The notes under the pieces were generated by a model, which saw only the letters and a list, made by a program, of their open reading frames with translations, did no database searches and had not been told where the DNA came from. From CAZXWK01 sp964644675 (GTDB taxonomy: Bacteria > Actinomycetota > Coriobacteriia > Anaerosomatales > JAAXUF01), in NCBI GenBank assembly GCA_964644675.1, contig CAZXWK010000005.1, forward strand, positions 20,601 to 84,600: a stretch of 64,000 nucleotides of DNA. The letters are read 5' to 3'. Within the stretch, counting starts at the first letter, position 1. The number at the start of each line of letters is the position of its first letter. This document shows positions 9,405 to 18,162 of this stretch, piece by piece. The translations under genes were made by a program, and so were the position numbers.

Positions 9405-10871
9405 CTATCCGCCGACGAGCTTCACGAGGGCCTCGACGCTGCGCGACATGACCCCGACGAGCAGCTGCGGGTAGACGCCCACGACCACGATGAGCGCGCA
9501 CAGCGGCGCCATTGAGAGCCCCTCGGAGAGCGTCATGTCGGCCATGTCCGCGCGCTCCTCGTTCAGCGGCCCGAACGCGACGCGCCTGAGCATCCACAAC
9601 AGATAGCCCACCGTGAGCACCACCGCGAACGCCGCGATGATCGCGTATGCCGAGAAGACCGGCAGCGTGCCGGCGATCACCATGAACTCGCCGACGAATC
9701 CGCTCATGCCCGGCAGCCCGAGTGAAGCGAAGCACGCGAACACGAGCGTGCCGGCCAGGATCGGCACCACCTTGGCGATGCCGCCGAACGCGGAGATCTC
9801 GCGGGTGTGGGCGCGCTCGTAGACCGTGCCCACGAGCAGGAACAGCAGTCCCGCGATGAGCCCGTGCGAGAACATCTGCACCTGTGCTCCGGTGAAGCCG
9901 GCCGCCGTTCCCGCCGAGATGCCGAGCATCACGTAGCCCATGTGCGACACCGACGAGTACGCGACGAGCTTCTTCATGTCGGTCTGGACGAGCGCCACCG
10001 CGGCTCCGTAGACGATGGAGATGACCGCGAGCACGCCGATGATCGGCAGGATCGCCTTGAAGCCCTCGGGCAGCAAGGTGGGTCCCAGCCGCAAGAAGCC
10101 GTACGACCCCATCTTGAGCAGCACGCCGGCGAGAAGCACCGAGACCGCCGTGGGCGCCTCGACGTGCGCATCCGGGAGCCACGTGTGGAGCGGGAAGATC
10201 GGCACCTTGACCGCGAGCCCGACAGCGATCGCTACGAAGATGGCGGTCTGCACGTTGGCCGGCAGCTGCGAGGAACGCACCGCGACCTCGGCGAGGTCGA
10301 AGGTACGTGCGCCGGTCGCGAGGTATAGCGCGATGATCCCTCCGAGCATCGCGAGGCTACCGGCGAGCGTGTAGATGAAGAACTTCACCGCGGCGTACGC
10401 GCGGTTGGCGCCTCCCCAGATGCTGATGAGGAAGTACATCGGGATGAGGACGACCTCCCAGAACAGGTAGAACAGGATGAGGTCGAGCGACACGAAGACG
10501 CCCATGAGCCCGGCCTCGAGCATGAGCAGCAGCGTGAAGTACTGCGGCGCGCGGTCCTCGATGCTGCGAGACGCGATGACGGCGAGCACCGTGAGCAGCG
10601 CCGTGAGGAAGACCATCGGGAGCGACATGCCGTCGAGACCCAGGTGGAACGACGTGCTGAGTCCGGAGATCCACGGGAGATCGAGCTCGAACTGCATGCC
10701 CTCGGCCGCCCGGAACGACGCCCAGAGCCACACGGACGCGGCGAGCACGGCGCCGGAGACCACGAGCGCCGCGGTGCGAGCGGTGCGCGGTGACGCCCCG
10801 GGAATGAGCGAGATGCCGATGCCGCCCAGGAGGGGCACCAGGATCATCGCTGCCAGGATCCACTGCTGCAC
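9405..10871 (-). CDS. nuoM: Additional NuoM-type antiporter subunit
   Basis: A full-length third NuoM-type subunit for the window, 488 residues. It has the key charges: glutamate in FWEVVLIPMYFL, lysine in LAVKVPIFPLHTWLPDAH, KKLVAYSSVSHMGY and GFVGEFM. It follows nuoN of the second set (12 bp gap, GTG start at 10871) and precedes nuoA of the first set. Its sequence is closer to NuoM at 950-2404 than to NuoM at 12348-13814 (shared HTWLPDAHVEAPTA, AGVLLKMG.YGFLR). It could serve either complex, or be the second M of an enlarged '2M' complex I. Confidence 0.92.
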   Translation of the reverse strand: MQQWILAAMILVPLLGGIGISLIPGASPRTARTAALVVSGAVLAASVWLWASFRAAEGMQFELDLPWISGLSTSFHLGLDGMSLPMVFLTALLTVLAVIASRSIEDRAPQYFTLLLMLEAGLMGVFVSLDLILFYLFWEVVLIPMYFLISIWGGANRAYAAVKFFIYTLAGSLAMLGGIIALYLATGARTFDLAEVAVRSSQLPANVQTAIFVAIAVGLAVKVPIFPLHTWLPDAHVEAPTAVSVLLAGVLLKMGSYGFLRLGPTLLPEGFKAILPIIGVLAVISIVYGAAVALVQTDMKKLVAYSSVSHMGYVMLGISAGTAAGFTGAQVQMFSHGLIAGLLFLLVGTVYERAHTREISAFGGIAKVVPILAGTLVFACFASLGLPGMSGFVGEFMVIAGTLPVFSAYAIIAAFAVVLTVGYLLWMLRRVAFGPLNEERADMADMTLSEGLSMAPLCALIVVVGVYPQLLVGVMSRSVEALVKLVGG

Positions 10872-10883
10872 GCGTCTCGCCTC

Positions 10884-12344
10884 CTATCCCGTGAAGAGCG
10901 CCGCGGCCGCCTTGGCGGCGGACACGAGCGCGGCCTGGGGGACGATGCCAAGCACGAGGACGCCGGCTATGGCGAGCGAGAGCGCGACGCCGGCGAGCGG
11001 ATCGACGCGCATGGGCTCGGCCGGGCCATCCTCGACGAACATCACGAACACGACGCGCAGGTAGTAGTAGACCGAGATGACGCTGTTGACGACGCCGATG
11101 GCCACGAGCCAGATGAGCCCGGACTGCGCCGCCGAGAGGAACACGTAGAACTTGGCCATGAAGCCGGCCATGAGCGGCAGTCCTGCGAGCGAGAGCAAGG
11201 CGACGGTCAGCGCGAGCGCCACAACCGGGTTGCGTCGCGAGAGACCCGCGTAGTCGGCGATCATCTCGCTGCCGCCCGCCTTGGCGACGATGAGCACCAC
11301 CGCGAACGCCGCGAGGTTCGCGGCGCCGTACGCGAGGGTGTAGAAGAGCAGCGATGCGATGCCGGTCGCGCTGAACGCGGCGACGCCCACGAGCAGGTAG
11401 CCGGCCTGCGCGATGCCCGAGTACGCGAGCATGCGCTTGATGTTCTTCTGCCGGATCGCACCCAGGTTGCCGAGCGTCATCGAGATCGCCGCCATCACCC
11501 CGAAGATGACCTGCCACTGGAGCGGGACCTTCTCGGCGGCGGTGATGACGCGCAGGGCGAGCGCAAAGCCGGCGAACTTGGAGCCGACCGACATGAACGC
11601 GGTGACCGGCGTGGGAGCGCCCTCGTAGGCGTCGGGCACCCAGTAGTGGAACGGCGCGGCGGTGATCTTGAACGCGAAGCCGGTCAGCAGCATCACCAGG
11701 CCCAAAGCCACGACCGGGTCGATCGAGTCGCGAAGCGACAGCTCCTTGCCGATCTCGGAAAGCGTGCTCGTGCCGAGCGACCCGTACACGAGGCTCATGC
11801 CGTACAGGAGCACCGCCGTCGAGACCAGGACGAGCAGCAGGTACTTGAGCGCCGCCTCCCCGCTCCTGGGGTCGCGCTTCGCGTAGCCGACGAGCACGAT
11901 CAGCGGGAGGCTCGTGAGCTGGAGCGAGAGGAAGATCGTGAAGAGTTCCGCCGCCGAGGCGAGCAGCATGCTGCCTAGGATCGTCCAGAGCATGAGCGCG
12001 TAGAACTCGGCGGTCCACCGGGTGAAGGACGGGACGCTCGTCATCGACATGAGCATGACGAGCACGCCGATGCCGATGAACAGCAGCTTGAAGAACGCCG
12101 CGAGCGGGTCGATCTGGATGATCCCGTTGAAGAGCGTCTCGGTCACGTTCGCGAGCGGAATGACCGCCGCAGCCGCGACGAGGAGCCCGAAGATCGCGAC
12201 GTAGGCGGGCCACAGGCGGCTCGTCTTGGTGCGCTCGTCATAGGCCGGCCACACGAGGTCTGCCACGATGAGCACGCCGCCCATGACCGCCACGATCATC
12301 TCGGGCAGCAGGTAGGCGTAGCTCGATGCGGGGACGTGGACCAC
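10884..12344 (-). CDS. nuoN: Complex I subunit N, second set
   Basis: Antiporter-like pump subunit, 486 residues, full length. It has the NuoN hallmarks SLQLTSLPLIVLVGYAKRD, FKITAAPFHYWVPDAYEGAP and KNIKRMLAYSGIAQAGYL. It differs clearly from the NuoN at 1-948, so the two sets are old paralogues or separately acquired rather than a fresh copy. The GTG at 12344 lies three bases after the nuoM stop. Confidence 0.94.
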   Translation of the reverse strand: MVHVPASSYAYLLPEMIVAVMGGVLIVADLVWPAYDERTKTSRLWPAYVAIFGLLVAAAAVIPLANVTETLFNGIIQIDPLAAFFKLLFIGIGVLVMLMSMTSVPSFTRWTAEFYALMLWTILGSMLLASAAELFTIFLSLQLTSLPLIVLVGYAKRDPRSGEAALKYLLLVLVSTAVLLYGMSLVYGSLGTSTLSEIGKELSLRDSIDPVVALGLVMLLTGFAFKITAAPFHYWVPDAYEGAPTPVTAFMSVGSKFAGFALALRVITAAEKVPLQWQVIFGVMAAISMTLGNLGAIRQKNIKRMLAYSGIAQAGYLLVGVAAFSATGIASLLFYTLAYGAANLAAFAVVLIVAKAGGSEMIADYAGLSRRNPVVALALTVALLSLAGLPLMAGFMAKFYVFLSAAQSGLIWLVAIGVVNSVISVYYYLRVVFVMFVEDGPAEPMRVDPLAGVALSLAIAGVLVLGIVPQAALVSAAKAAAALFTG

Positions 12345-12347
12345 GGC

Positions 12348-13814
12348 CTACCCCCCTGCCAGCTTCAAGACGATCGGCGCGACGCCCTCGCTTACGAGGG
12401 TGTAGAGCGGACCCGGGAAGATGCCCACGATCATGATCGTGGCGGCGAGCATCGCCATGGGCGTGAAGCGCAGCGCCCCGGCGTCGTGGATCGGGCGGAC
12501 GACCTCGGAGGGCTCTCCGAGCAGGATGCGGCTCAGCAGGCGCAGCACGTAGGTCGCGGTGACGACGACGCCCACGAACGCGGCGGCGGCCAGCCACGGC
12601 GACTCGGTCACGAGTCCTACGTACACGAGCAGCTCGGCGACGAACCCGGCCGTGGACGGCAACCCCATGCTCGACGCGCCCGCGATCACGAAGCACGCCG
12701 CGACGAGCGGAGTCGCCTTCATCAGGCCGCTGATGTCGGCGATCACCCGCGTGTGCGTCTGTTCGTAGATGAAGCCGATGAGCGCGAAGAAGAGCCCGGT
12801 CATGACGCCGTGCGCGAACATCTGGAATCCGGCGCCGGCCAGGCCGAACCGGTCGCCCAGCGCCATGCCGAGGATGACGTAACCCATGTGGCTCACCGAC
12901 GAGTAGCCGATGACGTACTTCAGGTCGGTCTGGCTCATCGCGCAGAACGCGCCGTAGACGACGTTGACCACGCCGATCACCGCAAGGAGCACGCGCCAGT
13001 CGGCCCAGCCGATCGGGAAGAGCGTGAGCCCCAGCCGCATCAGGCCGTACGCGCCGATCTTGAGGAGCACGCCGGCGTGCAGCATCGAGACGGCGGTGGG
13101 CGCCGCGACGTGGCCGTCGGGGGACCACGTGTGGAGCGGCCAGATCGGGATGAGGGTGCCGAAGCCGAGCGTTGCGAGCAGGAACACCCACTTCTGGAAC
13201 GCCGCGCCGTACTCGGTCGTCGCCCAGATCCGCAGGTCGAACGTGTTCTGCCCCACGGCCCAGTACGTGAGCACCAGGACCAGCACGAGCATGGCGCTGC
13301 CCGCGAAGAGGAACAGCGTGAGCTTCATCGCCGAGTACTCTTTGCGCGTGCTGCCCCAGATCGCGATGAGCAGGTACATGGGGAGCACGGCCATCTCGTA
13401 GCTGAAGAAGAGCAGGAACGCGTCGAGCGCGGCGAAGACGCCAAGGACGCCGGTCGTGAGCAGCAGCAGCAGCGCGAAGTACTCTCGCGGCCGCTCGGTG
13501 ACGTTCCACGAGACGAGCACGCCCGTGAAGACGATCATCGACGTCAGCAGGAGCATCGGCACGGAGAGTCCGTCCACGCCGAGGATGTAGCGCGCGCCGA
13601 TCGCCGGGATCCACCGCATGGACTCGATGAACTGGAAGCCCGCAGCCGTCCGGTCGTAGCTGGCGAAGACCCAGAGCGAGGTCGCCAGGCTCACGGTCCC
13701 CGCGGCAAGCGCGATGCCCCGCGCGAGAGCCTGCGTGCGACCGAACAGCGCGATGAGCAGCGCACCTGTGATCGGGGCGAGCACTATGACCGAGAGCACC
13801 GGGATCCCGTTCAT
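12348..13814 (-). CDS. nuoM: Complex I subunit M, second set (divergent type)
   Basis: Antiporter-like pump subunit, 488 residues. The glutamate is kept in FSYEMAVLPMYLL and the lysine-region motif reads IPIWPLHTWSPDGHVAAPTA, a variant with SPDGH where the other two NuoMs have LPDAH. DLKYVIGYSSVSHMGYVILG is also divergent. This type resembles NuoM/NdhD-like proteins outside the proteobacterial lineage. The ATG at 13814 overlaps the nuoL stop as ATGA, so this is the native M of the set. Confidence 0.93.
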   Translation of the reverse strand: MNGIPVLSVIVLAPITGALLIALFGRTQALARGIALAAGTVSLATSLWVFASYDRTAAGFQFIESMRWIPAIGARYILGVDGLSVPMLLLTSMIVFTGVLVSWNVTERPREYFALLLLLTTGVLGVFAALDAFLLFFSYEMAVLPMYLLIAIWGSTRKEYSAMKLTLFLFAGSAMLVLVLVLTYWAVGQNTFDLRIWATTEYGAAFQKWVFLLATLGFGTLIPIWPLHTWSPDGHVAAPTAVSMLHAGVLLKIGAYGLMRLGLTLFPIGWADWRVLLAVIGVVNVVYGAFCAMSQTDLKYVIGYSSVSHMGYVILGMALGDRFGLAGAGFQMFAHGVMTGLFFALIGFIYEQTHTRVIADISGLMKATPLVAACFVIAGASSMGLPSTAGFVAELLVYVGLVTESPWLAAAAFVGVVVTATYVLRLLSRILLGEPSEVVRPIHDAGALRFTPMAMLAATIMIVGIFPGPLYTLVSEGVAPIVLKLAGG

Positions 13815-15748
13815 CGCGCGAACACCCAGATCAACACCACGATGGAAGCCGCCAGCAGGAGCAGGTAGGTCTGGACGTTGCCGGTCTGGATGCGCCTGGT
13901 CTGCCGGCCCCCCTCGATGACGCCGTCGCCGAGCGCGTCCACCGCACCGTCGACGACGCTGCGGTCGAAGCGGGCCATGAGCCGGCTGAGCACCATGCCG
14001 ACGACCCCGAAAGCCCGGACGATCCCATCGATGAGGCCGACGTCGATGCGGCGGAAGAAGCCCGAGATCACGACCGAGGGCTCGACGATGACGCGCTGGT
14101 ACGCGTCGTCGACCCAGAACTGCCGCGTGAGCACGGGCGAGATCGTCCTGTTGCGCAGGTACCAGTCCGGGTTCGCCTTGCCGCGCTGGTACATGAGGTA
14201 CGCGTAGCCGATGCCGGCGAGCGCGGCACCCACGGCAACCGCCGCGAGCGTCAGGTTCATGCCGCCCTCGGCGTGCTCTCCCAGGTACTTGCCGAGCGCG
14301 TAGTCCGCGAGCGGCGACCCGACGACGCCGGCGACGACTGCAAGCGTCGCGAGGATGACGAGCGGACCGGTCATGACCCACGGCGACTCGTGGGCGTGAT
14401 CGCTCTTCGAGTGCGTGCCCGGGGGCGCGAAGAAGGCGAGGAACGTCACGCGCCCCATGTAGAAGGCGGTGAGCATCGCGACGAAGATGCCGAGCGCCAG
14501 GAAGGTCCAGTTCCCCGTCCGCGTCGCCTGGTGATATGCCGAGAGCAGTATCTCGTCCTTGCTCCAGAAGCCGGCCAGCGGGAAGATGCCCGCCAGCGAG
14601 AGCGCACCGATGACCCAGGTCGCCGTCGTCCACGGCATCTTGCGCCACAGGCCGCCCATCTCGCGCACGTCCTGGGTGTGCGTGCCGTGGATGACGCTGC
14701 CGGCCGCGAGGAAGAGCAGCGCCTTGAAGAACGCGTGGGTCATCAGGTGGAAGACCGCTGCGACCCAGCTGCCGACACCGAGCGCCAGCATCATCAGGCC
14801 GAGCTGCGAGATCGTCGAGTACGCGAGGACCTTCTTGATGTCGTCCATCGCGAGCGCGATGAGCGCCGCCATGACCGCGGTGATCGTGCCGATCGTCGCG
14901 ACGACGGTCAGCGTCATCGGGTTCGCCTCGAACAGCGGGTACGAGCGCGCGACCAGGTAGACGCCGGCCGCGACCATCGTCGCCGCGTGGATGAGCGCTG
15001 AGCCCGGCGTGGGACCGGCCATCGCGTCAGGCAGCCACACGTGGAGCGGGAACTGCGCGCTCTTGCCCATCGCTCCCATGAAGAGGAAGAGCGTGGCGGC
15101 GACGAGCGTCGGTCCGGCCCATCCGCCTGACTCCACGAGCTTGAACACCGGCTCGAAGGTGAACGACTTCGCGAACACCCACATGAACGCGAGCGCGAGC
15201 CCGAAGCCCACGTCACCGAAGCGCGTGACCATGAACGCCTTCGACGAGGCGCGGGAGGCGGTCTCCGTCTCGTACCAGAAGCCGATGAGCAGGAACGACG
15301 CGAGCCCCATGACCTCCCAGCACATGTACATGAGGAGCCAGCTGTTCGCGAGCACCACGCCGATCATCGCGGCGGTGAAGAGCGAGATGGCGCCGTAGTA
15401 CCAGCGGAACCGCTCCTCCTCGGACATGTAGCCGAGCGAGTAGACCTGCACGAGCAGGCTCACGAACGACACCACGACGAGCATGAGTGCCGAGAGCGGG
15501 TCCACGAGGACGCCGATCTCGATCGAGACGCCGAACACCTCGATCCAGGGCACGCTCGCCTCGAACCGGGCGCCGTGCATGACCGCCCACAAAATGCCCA
15601 TCGAGGCGGCGAAGATGAGCGCCATGACGGCGATACCGAGGCCCGCCACGAAGTTGCGCGGCAGCTTGCGCCCGGTCGCGAGCACCAGCGCGAAGACGAC
15701 CAGCGGCAGGACCGCGAGCATCCAGCTGTAGGCGAGGAGGCCCGTCAT
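13811..15748 (-). CDS. nuoL: Complex I subunit L, second set
   Basis: Distal pump subunit, 645 residues, with CWEVMGLASFLLIGFWYETE, MGKSAQFPLHVWLPDAMAG and DDIKKVLAYSTISQLGLM. The C-terminal lateral helix and last membrane helix end in VVLIWVFAR. Despite the extra NuoM in this set, the length is almost the same as the other NuoL, so no large extension of the lateral helix is visible by length alone. The start overlaps the nuoK stop as ATGA. Confidence 0.95.
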   Translation of the reverse strand: MTGLLAYSWMLAVLPLVVFALVLATGRKLPRNFVAGLGIAVMALIFAASMGILWAVMHGARFEASVPWIEVFGVSIEIGVLVDPLSALMLVVVSFVSLLVQVYSLGYMSEEERFRWYYGAISLFTAAMIGVVLANSWLLMYMCWEVMGLASFLLIGFWYETETASRASSKAFMVTRFGDVGFGLALAFMWVFAKSFTFEPVFKLVESGGWAGPTLVAATLFLFMGAMGKSAQFPLHVWLPDAMAGPTPGSALIHAATMVAAGVYLVARSYPLFEANPMTLTVVATIGTITAVMAALIALAMDDIKKVLAYSTISQLGLMMLALGVGSWVAAVFHLMTHAFFKALLFLAAGSVIHGTHTQDVREMGGLWRKMPWTTATWVIGALSLAGIFPLAGFWSKDEILLSAYHQATRTGNWTFLALGIFVAMLTAFYMGRVTFLAFFAPPGTHSKSDHAHESPWVMTGPLVILATLAVVAGVVGSPLADYALGKYLGEHAEGGMNLTLAAVAVGAALAGIGYAYLMYQRGKANPDWYLRNRTISPVLTRQFWVDDAYQRVIVEPSVVISGFFRRIDVGLIDGIVRAFGVVGMVLSRLMARFDRSVVDGAVDALGDGVIEGGRQTRRIQTGNVQTYLLLLAASIVVLIWVFAR

Positions 15749-16053
15749 CCCTTCAGCCTCCTGATGCCGTCGATGGCGTTGATGTCGTTGCTGCGGTTGA
15801 GCGTGATGATGATCGCGAGGGCGAGCCCCACCTCGGCGGCGGCAACGACCATGAGGAAGATGACGAAGTTCATGCCGACCGCCTGCTTGGGCGCCACGTA
15901 CGCCGAGAAGGCCGCGAGGTTGAGGTTCACCGCGTTGAGGATCAGCTCCACGCAGATCACGACGCGCAGCGCGCTCTTGGCGGTGAGCGCGCCGAACAGG
16001 CCGATCACGAACAGCGCGGCACCCAGGAAGAGGTAGTGGTTGAGCCCGATCAC
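15745..16053 (-). CDS. nuoK: Complex I subunit K, second set
   Basis: Three-helix subunit of 102 residues with the two membrane glutamates in ICVELILNAVNLNLAAFS and AAAEVGLALAIIITL. The GTG at 16053 overlaps the nuoJ stop (GTGA) and gives VIGLNHYLFLG. Longer in-frame readings enter nuoJ and are not credible. Confidence 0.92.
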   Translation of the reverse strand: MIGLNHYLFLGAALFVIGLFGALTAKSALRVVICVELILNAVNLNLAAFSAYVAPKQAVGMNFVIFLMVVAAAEVGLALAIIITLNRSNDINAIDGIRRLKG

Positions 16054-16598
16054 GCGGCTCCCCCCTCTCCATCGCCGAGCGCGGCCTGCTCGAGCTCCTC
16101 GGCGACGTCGAGCACGTCGTCCTCGCGCGCGATGACGACCGAGCCGATGAGCGCGATCGTCAGCGAGAGGCCGGCGATCTCGAACGGGAGCACGTAGCGC
16201 GAGAACAGGATCGTCGCGATGGACTCGGTGTCGTGGGCGAAGGGCTCGGTGACCTGCCACCCCGTGCGCCAGAAGACCGCGACGACCGCGACGAAGAACA
16301 GCAGTGCGACCGTGCCGGCGACCCACACGACCGCGCGCCGCGGCACCTCGTCCTTGCCGAGGACGGGCCCGGCGAGCATGAGGCCGAAGAGCACGAGCAC
16401 CGTGATCGCGCCGCCGTACACGAACAGCTGCATCGCGGCGAGGAACTCGCTGCCGAGTATCAGGTAGAGCCCGGCGATCGCCACCAGCGTCGCGAAGAGC
16501 CCGACGACCGCGTGGACGAGGTTGCGGAACGTCACGAGCACGACCGCGCCGGCGATCGCCACAGCCGCGTAGAGGTAGAAGAGGATAGCGGTGCTCAC
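16050..16598 (-). CDS. nuoJ: Complex I subunit J, second set
   Basis: Five-helix membrane subunit, 182 residues. It shows the NuoJ pattern NLVHAVVGLFATLVAIAGLY and FLAAMQLFVYGGAITVLVLF, including the glycine-rich helix 3. The acidic C-terminal tail (EEDDVLDVAEELEQAALGD stretch) is longer than in the other NuoJ. The GTG at 16598 overlaps the nuoI stop. Confidence 0.92.
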   Translation of the reverse strand: MSTAILFYLYAAVAIAGAVVLVTFRNLVHAVVGLFATLVAIAGLYLILGSEFLAAMQLFVYGGAITVLVLFGLMLAGPVLGKDEVPRRAVVWVAGTVALLFFVAVVAVFWRTGWQVTEPFAHDTESIATILFSRYVLPFEIAGLSLTIALIGSVVIAREDDVLDVAEELEQAALGDGEGGAA

Positions 16599-17092
16599 GA
16601 GCCCGCCTCCTCGTCGCGATGCGTCGTGCCGAACGTCTCGACGACCTCGGCGATCTGCTCGGGGGTGGACGCGCAGAGCTCGGGCGCCTCACCAGCTGCT
16701 GCAGCGGCGTCGAAGAGCACGAGCAGCGTGCCTGCGCGCTCGGTCACGTTGTTCTCGAAGTCACCGGTGTGGTGCAGCCCGTCGCTCGTGCACTGCTCGA
16801 CGCACATCCCGCAGTACATGCAGCGCCCCAGGTCGATTGTGAACTTGGTGAGCACGCGGCCCGGACCGTCGGTGCGCTTCTCGGACTCGATGATGATCGC
16901 GTCGTCGGGGCAGCTCCGCTCGCAGAGCATGCACGCCTTGCACTTGGGCTCGCCGCTCTCGTCGTGCGCCATCGCAAACGACATGCGGGCACGCTCCGGC
17001 AGGACGCGTTTGCGGTCGGGATACCGGTCGTTGACCGACGGCCGCACCATCCGCCCGAAGACCGTGGCCATGCCCTTGGCGATCCCCTTCAT
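16595..17092 (-). CDS. nuoI: Complex I subunit I, 2x[4Fe-4S], second set
   Basis: Electron-transfer subunit, 165 residues, with cluster ligands C51, C54, C57, C61 and C91, C94, C97, C101. The second motif ends in C-T rather than the usual C-P, a small departure from the family pattern. About 55 residues follow the second motif. The ATG at 17092 overlaps the nuoH stop as ATGA, which fixes the start. Confidence 0.93.
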   Translation of the reverse strand: MKGIAKGMATVFGRMVRPSVNDRYPDRKRVLPERARMSFAMAHDESGEPKCKACMLCERSCPDDAIIIESEKRTDGPGRVLTKFTIDLGRCMYCGMCVEQCTSDGLHHTGDFENNVTERAGTLLVLFDAAAAAGEAPELCASTPEQIAEVVETFGTTHRDEEAGS

Positions 17093-18162
17093 CGGCGGGC
17101 CTCCCTGCCGATGACGGGAGCCGCGTGCTCGCCCGCCTGCGTGCCGAGGAGCGAGATGCCCCACAGGAACCCGCCGAGCAGGACGACCTGCGTCCCGATG
17201 AGCACGAAGACGTTGGTCACGACGCCGAGCGCGGTGAAGAACATGTTGAAGAGCGCCGCGGGGATGAGCACCTTCCACCCGAGCGCCATGAGCTGGTCGA
17301 CTCGCAGGCGCGGAAGCGACCAGCGCACCCAGATGACCATGAAGACCAGCAGGTACGTCTTGGCCAGCAGCCACACGAACCCGAGCGCATCGCTCGCAGG
17401 CCCTCCCCAGCCGCCCAGGAACAGCAGCGTCCCGAAGAGGGACCAGTTGAAGACGTTGGTGTACTCGGCGAGGAAGAACATCGCGAAGTTCATGCTCGAG
17501 TACTCGGTCATGTAGCCGGCGACGAGCTCGGACTCGGCCTCCGGGAGGTCAAACGGCGTGCGGTTGAGCTCGGCGAGCATGCCGATGAAGAACAGCACGA
17601 ACGCAAAGGGCTGGGTCACGACGTTCCACACGGTGGACTGCGCCTCGACGATCGTCGAGAGCTTCATCGACCCGGCCAGCATGATCACGCCGAGCACCGC
17701 GAGGATCATCGGCACCTCGTAGCTGATCTGCTGCGCAGCCGCGCGGAACCCGCCGATGACGGAGTACTTGTTGTGGGAACCCCACCCGGCGATCAGTATC
17801 GCGACGGGGAAGAGCGCGGCGACCGCGAAGACCATGAAGATGCCGACATCCATGCTGTAGCCGACGAACCGCTCCATCCACGGCGAGGCGCTGTAGATGA
17901 GGATCGAGGGCAGGTAGGCGAGCACCGGCGCGAGGTGGAACAGGAAGCCGTCGGCGCCGGCGGGCATGGTGTCCTCTTTGCCGAGCATCTTGAGCGCGTC
18001 GGCGAAGGGCTGGAGCACGCCGTGCCACCCGGTGCGCATCGGGCCGAGGCGCGACTGCATGTGTCCGGCCCACTTCCGCTCGCACCACATGACCACGACC
18101 GTGTTCACGAGCACGAGCACCACGATCACGATGACGCCGAGGAAGAGGTTGACCAGGTTCAT
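17089..18162 (-). CDS. nuoH: Complex I subunit H, second set
   Basis: Quinone-chamber membrane subunit, 357 residues. TPFDLPEAESELVAGYMTEY is the conserved acidic loop and SRLGPMRTGWHGVLQPFAD the typical N-terminal loop. About 20 residues more than the other NuoH sit at the C-terminus, including an extra hydrophobic stretch. ATGA overlaps join it to nuoCD and nuoI. Confidence 0.96.
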   Translation of the reverse strand: MNLVNLFLGVIVIVVLVLVNTVVVMWCERKWAGHMQSRLGPMRTGWHGVLQPFADALKMLGKEDTMPAGADGFLFHLAPVLAYLPSILIYSASPWMERFVGYSMDVGIFMVFAVAALFPVAILIAGWGSHNKYSVIGGFRAAAQQISYEVPMILAVLGVIMLAGSMKLSTIVEAQSTVWNVVTQPFAFVLFFIGMLAELNRTPFDLPEAESELVAGYMTEYSSMNFAMFFLAEYTNVFNWSLFGTLLFLGGWGGPASDALGFVWLLAKTYLLVFMVIWVRWSLPRLRVDQLMALGWKVLIPAALFNMFFTALGVVTNVFVLIGTQVVLLGGFLWGISLLGTQAGEHAAPVIGREARR

